A stretch of DNA of 64,000 nucleotides. It comes from VRUE01 sp963837735. Its GTDB lineage: Bacteria > Actinomycetota > Thermoleophilia > Solirubrobacterales > 70-9. The position numbers were made by a program, and so were the translations under genes. Position 1 is the first letter of the stretch, and each line of letters begins with the position of its first letter. The notes below the pieces were generated by a model. The model searched no databases, had not been told where the DNA came from, and saw only the letters and a program-made list of their open reading frames with translations. Below are positions 1 through 6,707 of the stretch, piece after piece. Location: assembly GCA_963837735.1 (NCBI GenBank), contig CAWIOM010000013.1, forward strand, positions 1-64,000, in the 5' to 3' direction.

Positions 1-357
1 CCAGCGCGAGATCGCCGATCCGGGCCGCAGATCGAGGATCGCCAGCCTGGCGCGGTCGACCACCTGCCACTCGGCTCGCGAGAAGGAGGCCGGCTCCTCG
101 CGCCAGGGCAACAGGCAGTCGCCCGTCGCCAGCAGCTCGACGCTGCAGCCGGCCTCTATCTCGACCCGTCTCAGCAGCATCCCGTCGACGACGAGGTAGC
201 CGAACCCCTCCGCCCCGGACTCCTCGGGGGGTTCCCACGGCCCGGGCGAGAGCGCGACGATCGGCGCCTGCAGAGCGATATCCGCGGCCTCAAGGTGATC
301 CTCTCCGAGCGCCGAGCCGAACTCCGGCTCCAACTCCAACAACGAGACTTGCTCCAA
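1..357 (-). CDS. Crp/Fnr-type regulator, N-terminal part (runs off left edge)
   Basis: The 119 codons visible read as the start of a cyclic-nucleotide-binding-like sensor domain: a conserved LLELEPEFG opening, a GFGYLVVDGMLLRRVEI strand pair and a SVELLATGDCLLPW turn. This pattern is familiar from the many Crp/Fnr-like regulators of Solirubrobacterales. The helix-turn-helix half lies outside the window. The start is unclear: TTG at 357 or TTG at 366, both behind a weak AAAGG/TTGGGG purine stretch. The ligand cannot be inferred; several arginines of true cAMP pockets are not recognisable. The call rests on pattern memory of the family. Confidence 0.6.
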   Translation of the reverse strand, partial: MEQVSLLELEPEFGSALGEDHLEAADIALQAPIVALSPGPWEPPEESGAEGFGYLVVDGMLLRRVEIEAGCSVELLATGDCLLPWREEPASFSRAEWQVVDRARLAILDLRPGSAISRW

Positions 358-399
358 TTTCCCCAACCTTTCCGCTCGTCCACTACCCGATCGACCCGA

Positions 400-957
400 T
401 TAGTACCCGACCGGGTGGCGGACACGAAATCCCGCCGCCCGCCCGGGCCGGCGGTGCCAGCGTGGCCCCGGGCCTTCGGAGGTGTCCCAGCGGAGCCCCG
501 CGATCGTCGCGAAGGCATGGCGGGCGTTGGCGTAGACGGTGATCCAGCGGCCCGGTCCCGGCGCCCCCCAGGACATCAGCCGGCCCGAATCGAGCGGCCG
601 GCCGAGCAGGCCGGCGCCGTGCAGGGCAAAGCTGACCGCGCCGGAGCAGTCGTATCCGCGGTCCCGCCAGCGGCCGTGCCCGCCGCCCCACACATACGGC
701 TTCGTCGCGATCCGGTTCGCCGCCCGGATCGCCTCGTCCACCGGGCGCGGCGCCGCCAGGGGCGGACGTGCCCGGCCGTCGATCAGCAGGGCGTGGCGAT
801 GGGCGGGGACGCCTTCCGGCGCCGGGGCCTCGACCGGGATCCCGCCGGCGGCGGCCGGCGCCTTCGCCGGCACGGCGCAGGACAGCATCAGCGGCAGGCC
901 GAGCGCCGGAAACGCCGCCCTGCCGGCGGCGCGCAGCATCGTGACTGGGGTTCTCAT
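400..957 (-). CDS. NlpC/P60-like cell-wall hydrolase, exported
   Basis: Probable peptidoglycan endopeptidase of 185 residues. A short hydrophobic signal segment ends in LMLSC (C27), so lipid anchoring is possible though the lipobox is poor. The catalytic domain carries YVWGG, then GYDCSG with nucleophile C104, and the partner histidine H147 in NARHAF. The start at 957 is chosen over an upstream ATG (1047) because an AGGAGG sits 5 nt before it and the upstream stretch is the riboswitch. The domain is short and the third catalytic residue is not obvious. A c-di-AMP riboswitch in the leader fits the known control of wall hydrolases by this nucleotide in actinobacteria. Confidence 0.8.
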   Translation of the reverse strand: MRTPVTMLRAAGRAAFPALGLPLMLSCAVPAKAPAAAGGIPVEAPAPEGVPAHRHALLIDGRARPPLAAPRPVDEAIRAANRIATKPYVWGGGHGRWRDRGYDCSGAVSFALHGAGLLGRPLDSGRLMSWGAPGPGRWITVYANARHAFATIAGLRWDTSEGPGPRWHRRPGRAAGFRVRHPVGY

Positions 958-972
958 CGTTCCTCCTTCTTC

Positions 973-1084
973 GGCCGGCGGGGTTAGCTGTCGGGCTGGC
1001 GCTGAAGGAGCTGCGCTCCCACCGCAGTGGGTTCGCCCCGAAAACATGGGTCCCCCGCTCCCGGAGAGGCTCCGGGATTAGGCG
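973..1084 (-). promoter_or_regulatory. c-di-AMP riboswitch (ydaO/yuaA type) in the leader of the NlpC/P60 gene
   Basis: Read on the minus strand, the leader contains the hallmark blocks of the ydaO-yuaA class in order: CGCCTAATCC, a CCGGAG/CTCCGG hairpin, GAGCGGGGGACCCA, then TCGGGGCGAA, a variable GC hairpin, and finally CAGCCCGACAGCTAACCCCG. The hydrolase RBS follows 15-20 nt later. In actinobacteria this class typically precedes resuscitation-promoting factors and NlpC/P60 hydrolases and turns expression down when c-di-AMP is abundant. The downstream product supports the assignment independently. Confidence 0.85.
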
Positions 1085-1132
1085 TTTAGGAGCATGCAAC
1101 GCGCCAACCGCGCCAGGGTTGCGCTTTTCTCG

Positions 1133-1763
1133 CTAGGTGCCGTTGATCGGCTCGACCCGGAAGGCGGACCGCGTCCGGTGTGCCGGCTTGAAGAACGTGG
1201 CGGTCTGGTTGGTCAGCCTCCAGGGGGAGGGCAGCCTGCCCCCCGGTGCCGAGAGGAAACGGGTGAAGAGGATGGATGCGCGGCGGCAGCTGATCCCCGA
1301 GCGCGGCGGGATGTAGAGCAGGTAGGAGCCCCTCGGGAAGAGGAGCGGCCCGATCCGCGCGTTGGCGTTGACCGTGTAGCTGTTGCGGCAGAGCGCGCCG
1401 AGAGGTGAGCGGCCGCCGCCGCCGGGGGCTCCGCGCCGGACGCTGAACCCGAGAACCCCGCCGACCCGGAAGCTCGCCCTGCCGGCGCCTTCGGCGACGA
1501 CCCTCCAGGGCCGGGGCAGGACTCCGTCGTAGTCCTGCAGGAAACGGGCGAAGAATCGGGATGCGGCGGCGCAACTGACCCCGCCCGCGGCGGCGGTCGT
1601 CACCGAGTAGTTCCCGGCCGGGAACGAGGCCAGCCCGATCCGGTCGTTGTGCAGGACCCGGAAGCTGGGGCACGACGCCGCCCGGGCGGTCGCGCCAAAG
1701 CTCAGCAGGGCGAACGCGATCGCGGCGAACGCGAGGGCCGCCGCGAGTGGCGCGGCGGGGCAC
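1133..1763 (-). CDS. secreted protein with two tandem Cys-containing repeats; likely frameshift at the signal peptide
   Basis: Function unknown. After a hydrophobic signal (LAAALAFAAIAFALLSFGATARA) two homologous repeats of about 80 residues follow. Each has C-x-S-(F/Y)-x-V, N-x-R-I-G, FP-x-G-x-Y, G-(V/I)-SC-x2-A, a F-x-RFL segment and LP-x-PWR. Paired cysteines suggest one disulfide per repeat. The reading frame that holds the signal peptide has no ATG, GTG or TTG after its last upstream stop. GTG 1763 lies one frame off and would supply a normal VPRR n-region if one base between about 1742 and 1763 is surplus. The length 631 (3n+1) agrees with a single insertion. Divergent from the DUF6325 gene. 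Confidence 0.6.
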
Positions 1764-1930
1764 GGCGATCCGTTTCTCTGTCGAGACCACGGCGGAACCT
1801 ATCAGCGGCGCCGATGCCCGTGGCGCGGGTCCGGCCTTCCTGGGTTCTTCCTCGTCCTGTGCGCATACATCGAGTTCGACTAATGTCCAGTCCAGCGCTT
1901 GCGGCAGATTTTTCGACGAAAGGAGTCGGT

Positions 1931-2369
1931 TTGACCGGGCAACAAGGCGAGATGGGACCGATCGACTACGTGATCGTCGAGTGGCCCGGCCGCCAACCGA
2001 ACGGGGAGGCCGCCCCACACCTGATCGACCTCGTCGAGCGAGGGCCTGATCCGGATCATCGACCTGGCCTTCATCGCCAAGGGCGAGGACGGCTCGGTGG
2101 CGAAGCTGGAGATCGCCGACCTCGGCGACGAGGTCGCGGCCTTCGCCGAGTTCGAGGGCGCCTCGGCCGGCCTGCTCTCGGATGAGGACGCCGACGAGGC
2201 CGCAAACGCCCTGGAGCCGGGAACCTCGGCGGCGCTGCTCGTCTACGAGAACGCCTGGGCGGCGCCCTTCGCCGCCGCCGTCCGCCGTTCCGGCGGCGAG
2301 CTGGTCGCATCCGGCCGGATTCCCGCTCAAGACCTGATCGACGCCCTCGACGCGGCCGAGACCGCCTAG
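1931..2369 (+). CDS. DUF6325-family protein (one-base frameshift near 2043)
   Basis: Small protein of about 145 residues with the family opening MGPIDYVIVEWPG and a second half containing LEPGTSAALLVYENAWA and GGELVASGRIP. The two halves sit in different frames. Deleting one G from the GGG at 2043-2045 restores LVERGLIRIIDLAFIAKGED across the junction. TTG 1931 is preferred because AAAGGAG lies 5 nt upstream; ATG 1952 is the alternative. The next gene is a SHOCT protein 14 nt downstream, a pairing common in actinobacteria. The role is unknown; the two may act together at the membrane. Confidence 0.75.
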
Positions 2370-2383
2370 GAAGAAAGGAAGCC

Positions 2384-2656
2384 ATGCCGGGACTACTTCG
2401 AGGAGTTGCGCGGACGGCGGTCATCGCCGGCACCGCCACCTCCGTCAGCAATCGCGTTTCCAAACGCCAGGGCGAGCGCTGGGCGCAGCAGGAAGCCGGG
2501 CAGGCTCCGCCGCCGCCGAACAGGCTCCGCCGCCCGCCGCCCGCCGGCGGCGAGTCGACGATCGACCAGCTCAAGGAGCTCGGCGAACTGAAAAGCCAGG
2601 GCATCCTCACCGAGGAGGAGTTCGCCGCCCAGAAGGCGAAGCTGCTCGGCGGCTGA
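2384..2656 (+). CDS. SHOCT-domain protein
   Basis: 90 residues. A basic, flexible N-terminal part with a Pro-rich stretch (APPPPNRLRRPPP) is followed by the SHOCT module at the C-terminus: STIDQLKELGELKSQGILTEEEFAAQKAKLLGG. SHOCT is a short two-helix oligomerisation module; it says little about function. AGGAAGAAAGGAAG precedes the ATG. Probably co-transcribed with the DUF6325 gene. The next gene converges with a 3-nt gap. Confidence 0.85.
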   Translation: MPGLLRGVARTAVIAGTATSVSNRVSKRQGERWAQQEAGQAPPPPNRLRRPPPAGGESTIDQLKELGELKSQGILTEEEFAAQKAKLLGG

Positions 2657-2659
2657 CGC

Positions 2660-3013
2660 TCACCCCGGCGGCGCCAGCTCCGGGATGTGGCGCTCGATGT
2701 GCAGGGCGATCGTCTCGCGGACCCACTGCTGGGTTCCGAAGTCGGCCATCCGGTAGCGGCCGAGAAGCATCTTCTGGTCCTCCAGCGGCAGCCCGGCGAT
2801 CTCCCAGCTGACGGCGAGGCGCTCGAAGAGCAGCTCGGCGCGCCGGTGCCAGGCATCCTCCTGCGAGGTCGCCGCCGTCGCCGGGCCTTCATCGATCTTG
2901 GCGATCGTCCCCGGGCTCAGGGATTCCCGCAGCAGCAGCTTGTTGCCGTCGGCGTCGACGTACTCGACCGTCGCCGCCTTCTCCCGCGGCCGCCGCTTCC
3001 TGCGCTTCGCCAC
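2660..3013 (-). CDS. conserved hypothetical protein
   Basis: 117 residues, no catalytic signature recognised. A Lys/Arg-rich start (MAKRRKRRPREKA) precedes a beta-like LLLRESLSPGTIAKI strand and a helical segment containing AELLFERLAVSWEIAGLPL, LLGRYRMAD and WVRETIALHIERHIPEL. Similar proteins are seen in this lineage but have no assigned function. GTG start with GGGAGG 5 nt before it, placed 1 nt after the ArfB-like stop, so it is likely the last gene of the ADH-dehydratase-ArfB cluster. Confidence 0.6.
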   Translation of the reverse strand: MAKRRKRRPREKAATVEYVDADGNKLLLRESLSPGTIAKIDEGPATAATSQEDAWHRRAELLFERLAVSWEIAGLPLEDQKMLLGRYRMADFGTQQWVRETIALHIERHIPELAPPG

Positions 3014-3014
3014 C

Positions 3015-3437
3015 TCAGCCTCCCCCGATCGCGCTCATTCGTCCTCCGCCGGGCGGCGCCGGGCCCGCTTGCGCTCGCGCTGCGCGCCGCTTGCCCTCGA
3101 GGCGCCGCTGTTTCGCTGCCCGCGTCGGCCGCGTCGGCCGCCGTCTGCGCGGCACCGCCAGCCCAGAGGCGATCTTCCCGGCCAGCCGTTTCAGCGCCAG
3201 TTCGCGGTTGCGCGCCTGGCTGCGGGCGTCCTGGGCGACCGCGGTGACGACGGGCCCGAGCTTCGCGGCCAGCCGCTGCCGCTGGGCTTCATCGAGCGCC
3301 CGCGAGGCCTCGACATCGAACACCGCTTCGACCCGCGAGGCGGTCACGTTCGCGTGCTGCCCTCCCGGCCCGGAGGAGCGGCTGGCGCGTAGCTCGACCT
3401 CCGCCAGAGGGACCGACAGCCGGTCGTCGATTCTCAG
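3015..3437 (-). CDS. arfB: ArfB-type peptidyl-tRNA hydrolase (ribosome rescue), apparent CTG start
   Basis: About 140 residues with the release-factor GGQ motif in SSGPGGQHANVTASRVE (residues 25-27) and a long Arg/Lys-rich tail typical of ArfB/YaeJ, which inserts into the empty mRNA channel of stalled ribosomes and hydrolyses the peptidyl-tRNA. No ATG, GTG or TTG lies in frame near the N-terminus. The conserved RIDDRLSVPLAEVEL begins right after a CTG that overlaps the dehydratase stop as CTGA, so a coupled CTG start is proposed. An undetected indel is the alternative. Confidence 0.75.
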   Translation of the reverse strand: MRIDDRLSVPLAEVELRASRSSGPGGQHANVTASRVEAVFDVEASRALDEAQRQRLAAKLGPVVTAVAQDARSQARNRELALKRLAGKIASGLAVPRRRRPTRPTRAAKQRRLEGKRRAARAQAGPAPPGGGRMSAIGGG

Positions 3438-3721
3438 TCGTTCGGGTATCGCGAGTCGATTTCCGCGGCCAGCTCGAAGTCGGCCCCGGTCAGGCCGCCC
3501 TCGGAGTGGGTCGAGATGGTGACGGTGACCTTGTCCCACGAGATCTCCAGGTCCGGATGGTGGCCCATCGCCTCGGCGGGCTCGACGATCTCGGCGACGA
3601 GGTTGGTCGAGCCGACGAAGTCGCCGCACTCATAGGTGCGGCGGATCGCGGCGCCGGCGCGCTCCCATTCCGGCAGTCGCGAGAGCCGCTCCTCGATCTC
3701 GGTCTCGTTCAGCAGAGCCAT
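3434..3721 (-). CDS. phhB: pterin-4a-carbinolamine dehydratase
   Basis: 95 residues with the family core: LPEWERAG, the active-site GHHPDLEISWDKVTVTISTHSEGGLT and the closing DFELAAEID. The enzyme dehydrates 4a-hydroxy-tetrahydropterins; in actinobacteria lacking aromatic hydroxylases it may serve other pterin or molybdopterin chemistry. ATG 3721 gives the usual length; another ATG 9 nt upstream is possible and neither has a strong RBS. It overlaps the ArfB-like gene by 4 nt. Confidence 0.85.
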   Translation of the reverse strand: MALLNETEIEERLSRLPEWERAGAAIRRTYECGDFVGSTNLVAEIVEPAEAMGHHPDLEISWDKVTVTISTHSEGGLTGADFELAAEIDSRYPND

Positions 3722-3770
3722 GGCAACCATGCTGCCACGGCTTCGCAGCCGTTGCAATCGGCGTCACGGA

Positions 3771-4805
3771 CTACGGCGTCAGGACGATCTTCAGCGCTTC
3801 GCGGTTGTCGTAGATCTCGTAGGCCGCGGCGGCTTCGTCGAGCTTCATGTGGTGGGTGACGAGCGGTGTCGGGTCGAGTTTGCCGGCCTCGATCAGCGCC
3901 AGAACGCGGTCGACGTGGGCGATCACGTTGGCGAGGCCGAGGCGCAGCTGCAGGCCCTTGAGCCAGGCGAGGCCGAGCGGCACCTCGCCCTTGCCGGCGT
4001 AGGCGCCGATCCCCGAGACGGTGCCCGCGTCGCGGCAGAGGCTGATCGCCATCGCCAGCGGCGCCGGGTCGCCGACCGCGTCGACGACGACGTCCACCCC
4101 GCGCCCGGCGGTCGCCGCCCGCACCGCCTTCTTCGGCTCCTCCTCGGTGAGATGGACCGGCGTAGCCCCGAACGACGCGGCCATCTCCAGCCGCGCCGCC
4201 ACCGAGTCGACCGCGAAGACCTCGACCGCGCCGCCGGCGAGCGCCGCCTGCACGGCGCAGAGGCCGACCGGGCCGAGGCCGAGGACGGCCACCGTGTCGC
4301 CCGACTTCATCCCGGCGTGGGCGACGGCGTGGTAGCCGGTTCCCATCACGTCGCCGGCGAACAGCGCCGCCTCGTCGGACATTCCCTCGGGGACGCGGCG
4401 CAGCGTCAGGTTCGCGCGCGGGACGACCAGCAGCTCGGCCTGGGCGCCCTGCAGGTCGCCGAGGTGAGAGCCGTGGCCGAACGTGCGCTGGCGCTCGCAG
4501 CGGTGGTAGTCGCCGCGCAGGCAGGCGGCGCACGTCGCGCAGGCCGTGTGGAAGCAGCCGAGCACGCGATCGCCGACCGCGACCCGCTCGACTCCGGCAC
4601 CGGCGTCGAGCACGGTCCCGACGTACTCGTGGCCGATCGTGAATCCCGGCTCGACCGGGACCCGGCCGTGGTAGATGTGGAGGTCGGAGCCGCAGATGCC
4701 GCTCGCCTCGACCCGGACCAGCGCCTCGTCCGGCGCGCTCAGCTCGGGGGCTGGCTTCTCCTCGACCCGAACCTCGTTCGGGGCCTGAAAGGTGACGGCG
4801 CGCAT
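3771..4805 (-). CDS. zinc-dependent alcohol dehydrogenase (MDR family)
   Basis: 344 residues, full length for the family. Catalytic zinc ligands C38 (SGICGSDLH) and H59 (TIGHEYVG) are present. The four-Cys structural zinc loop CFHTACATCAACLRGDYHRC is intact, as is the NAD(P)-binding LGLGPVGLCA with a following FAVDS. The substrate is unknown; the closest feel is formaldehyde/threonine-type MDR dehydrogenases. It lies 49 nt upstream of phhB on the same strand and may share its transcript. Confidence 0.85.
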   Translation of the reverse strand: MRAVTFQAPNEVRVEEKPAPELSAPDEALVRVEASGICGSDLHIYHGRVPVEPGFTIGHEYVGTVLDAGAGVERVAVGDRVLGCFHTACATCAACLRGDYHRCERQRTFGHGSHLGDLQGAQAELLVVPRANLTLRRVPEGMSDEAALFAGDVMGTGYHAVAHAGMKSGDTVAVLGLGPVGLCAVQAALAGGAVEVFAVDSVAARLEMAASFGATPVHLTEEEPKKAVRAATAGRGVDVVVDAVGDPAPLAMAISLCRDAGTVSGIGAYAGKGEVPLGLAWLKGLQLRLGLANVIAHVDRVLALIEAGKLDPTPLVTHHMKLDEAAAAYEIYDNREALKIVLTP

Positions 4806-4842
4806 CGGCCGCGAACCGTATCGCCCCGGCGGGGGGTCGGGA

Positions 4843-6273
4843 TCAGGCCGGCGTTCCCGAGCCGACCGGCGTCCCGCTGCCGACCCGGAAGCGACCGGCG
4901 TCGCCCTCCGGGCTGGCGGTGACGGCGATCCGCGACTCGAGCGAGAGCTCCTTCTCGAAGTCGGAGGCGTCGACGTGGTGGAAGGAGACGTCGTCGCCTT
5001 CGATCAGCTCGATGAAGACCTCGACGAAGTCGGCGTCGAGCTGCTTGCCGGCGACGCGGCGCAGCTCGACGATCGCGTCGTGCGAGGACATCGGCGTGCG
5101 GTAGGAATCGCGCGCCGTCATCACGTCGTAGGTGTCGGAGACGGAGATGATCCGCGAGAGCTTCGGGATCTCCTCCCCCTCCAGCCCACGGGGATAGCCT
5201 TTCCCGTCGATCCGCTCGTGGTGGGCGAGGATGATGTCGGCGACCGGCCCGTAGCCGTCGAGCGAGGAGACGACCCTGGCGCCCTGCTGGGGGTGGCGCT
5301 TGATCAGCATCCAGTCCTCGTCGGTGAGCGGCACGTTGGCCTTGAGGATGCGGTCGGGGAGGATGAACTTGCCGATGTCGTGGAGCAACGCCGAGATGTG
5401 GACCAGCTCCTCTTCCTCCTTGGTGAGGCCGGCCCGCTGGGCGATCGCCCGCGAGTAGCGGGCAACGGCGGCCGAGTGGCGGGCGGTCATCTGGTCCCTG
5501 AGGTCGAGCGTGCGCAGGAGGGCGCTCAACATGCCGACCTGGAAGCTGGCCAGCTGCTTGCCGCGCACCTCGAGCTCGCGGGCCCGCTCCTGAGACTGGA
5601 GCAGGGCGCCGAGCAGGTACTGGAAGGTGACGAGGACGATGCCGAAGAGGGCGACCCCGGCGAGCCCGATCTGGACGTAGAGGAAGGCGACCCCGACGGC
5701 CAGGAGCCCCGCCGTGAGCTCCGAGGGAAGCAGGGGGATGAGCACCACGCGCAGGCTCTCCAGGAAGGAGCTGCGGTCTATGTAATACGAGTAGGCGCCG
5801 ATCATCAGGAAGTTCATCGCCAGCCCGGCGAGGAAGGCGCCGAAGACGAGGACGTAGAAGGTGACCTCGGACGTCGTTATCCCGGTGATGGAGATGATCT
5901 CGTGGAAGCCGATCCCGACCAGCAACGGGAAGGTGATGAACGTCCCCAGGTTGACCAGGAAGTCGTCGAGCTTGCTGCGATAGCGGAGCCAGGCTGCCAA
6001 CATCGAGAGCAGGCCGATCAGCGCCGCGGGCGTGCCGCCCAGGAAGACCATCGCCGGGACCATGGCGAGGTAGGTGCCGGAGATCTTCAGCTTCGACTCG
6101 GTCTCGACCGACATGACCTCGCTGAGGATCGAGAAGGCGAGCAGGGTCCCGAACAGGGCCATTTCCCAGTTCGCGTCCGGCGCCTTCCAGATCGCCGCCG
6201 CGGCGGCCACGACGACGCCGGCCGCGACGATCGCGGTGCTCAGGGGCGTGGGGCGGTTGTGATCCTGTTCCAT
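4843..6273 (-). CDS. membrane-anchored HD-GYP protein (predicted c-di-GMP phosphodiesterase)
   Basis: 476 residues. The first ~250 are hydrophobic with seven or eight membrane segments and resemble a sensory MASE-like domain. A short coiled linker (LQSQERARELEVRGKQLASF) leads to an HD-GYP domain with LLHDIGK and the extended signature HHERIDGKGYPRGL, both intact, so hydrolysis of c-di-GMP is expected. ATG 6273 is used because translation before it is the GC-rich leader. The window also holds a PilZ glycosyltransferase, a possible c-di-GMP effector. Confidence 0.85.
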   Translation of the reverse strand: MEQDHNRPTPLSTAIVAAGVVVAAAAAIWKAPDANWEMALFGTLLAFSILSEVMSVETESKLKISGTYLAMVPAMVFLGGTPAALIGLLSMLAAWLRYRSKLDDFLVNLGTFITFPLLVGIGFHEIISITGITTSEVTFYVLVFGAFLAGLAMNFLMIGAYSYYIDRSSFLESLRVVLIPLLPSELTAGLLAVGVAFLYVQIGLAGVALFGIVLVTFQYLLGALLQSQERARELEVRGKQLASFQVGMLSALLRTLDLRDQMTARHSAAVARYSRAIAQRAGLTKEEEELVHISALLHDIGKFILPDRILKANVPLTDEDWMLIKRHPQQGARVVSSLDGYGPVADIILAHHERIDGKGYPRGLEGEEIPKLSRIISVSDTYDVMTARDSYRTPMSSHDAIVELRRVAGKQLDADFVEVFIELIEGDDVSFHHVDASDFEKELSLESRIAVTASPEGDAGRFRVGSGTPVGSGTPA

Positions 6274-6316
6274 GTGATCGGGGATCGGGAGTGCCGATCG
6301 CCGGCATATGGCCCCG

Positions 6317-6346
6317 GCCTCCAGGGGAACTCTTCCCCCGAGAGGC
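6317..6346 (-). promoter_or_regulatory. leader hairpin upstream of the HD-GYP gene
   Basis: Two stacked stems GCCTC-x2-GGGGAA-ctc-TTCCCC-x3-GAGGC lie 44 nt before the HD-GYP start. No T-run follows, so a terminator is unlikely. It could be part of a longer structured leader (6280-6425) that was not recognised as a known class. Confidence 0.35.
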
Positions 6347-6490
6347 TCCGGTTCCTGCCCCGGAAGCCCGCTCGGCGATTTGGGCTCCCCCGTGACGGTA
6401 GAGGGTCCCCGGGTGCCGGGCAACCGATCTAGATCACTTGGCCAGTGGATTGCAGACGACCAAAACTGCAGGACCTCTGCCCCACAACGA

Positions 6491-6517
6491 TGAAGGGCGC
6501 CTTGCTGGCGCCCTTCA
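6491..6517. other. perfect 11-bp hairpin in AT-richer divergent region
   Basis: TGAAGGGCGCC and GGCGCCCTTCA are exact reverse complements around a 5-nt loop TTGCT. Neither side has a U-tract in either direction, so a classic intrinsic terminator is not supported. It lies between the HD-GYP gene and the small Cys-rich ORF, 22 nt before the ORF start. Confidence 0.6.
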
Positions 6518-6539
6518 AAACTTAGAAAGTCTCTTACCT

Positions 6540-6683
6540 ATGCCAAACCATTTTTCAAGCCTTTCGGTTGAAGCCCTTACTGGTCTCTCGCACGAGCTCT
6601 CGGCGAGAACTTCTCAATTGCCTGAGAAGGTTGTAGCACAACTTGGCGGAAACCTATGCAACTGCAATGAAACTTGTGCATAA
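6540..6683 (+). CDS. candidate 47-residue Cys-rich peptide with GG leader end
   Basis: An ATG opens a 47-codon ORF with an amphipathic, leader-like N-terminus (SSLSVEALTGLSHELSARTS), the segment LPEKVVAQLGG and a terminal NLCNCNETCA. A double-Gly followed by a short C/T/N-rich tail resembles precursor peptides of ribosomal natural products, and a putative exporter gene begins 24 nt downstream. Against it: a poor RBS (AGAAAG 12 nt upstream), low GC with codons unlike the neighbours, and no modifying enzyme nearby. An open stretch this short can occur by chance. Treat as a hypothesis. Confidence 0.35.
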   Translation: MPNHFSSLSVEALTGLSHELSARTSQLPEKVVAQLGGNLCNCNETCA

Positions 6684-6707
6684 ACAGCCAGCATTAGCAG
6701 GGCAAAA

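Noticed and set aside
6438..6539. N-terminal extension of the small Cys-rich ORF back to ATG 6438
   Set aside because: The extension would translate through the perfect hairpin and has no RBS; ATG 6540 is the simpler start.
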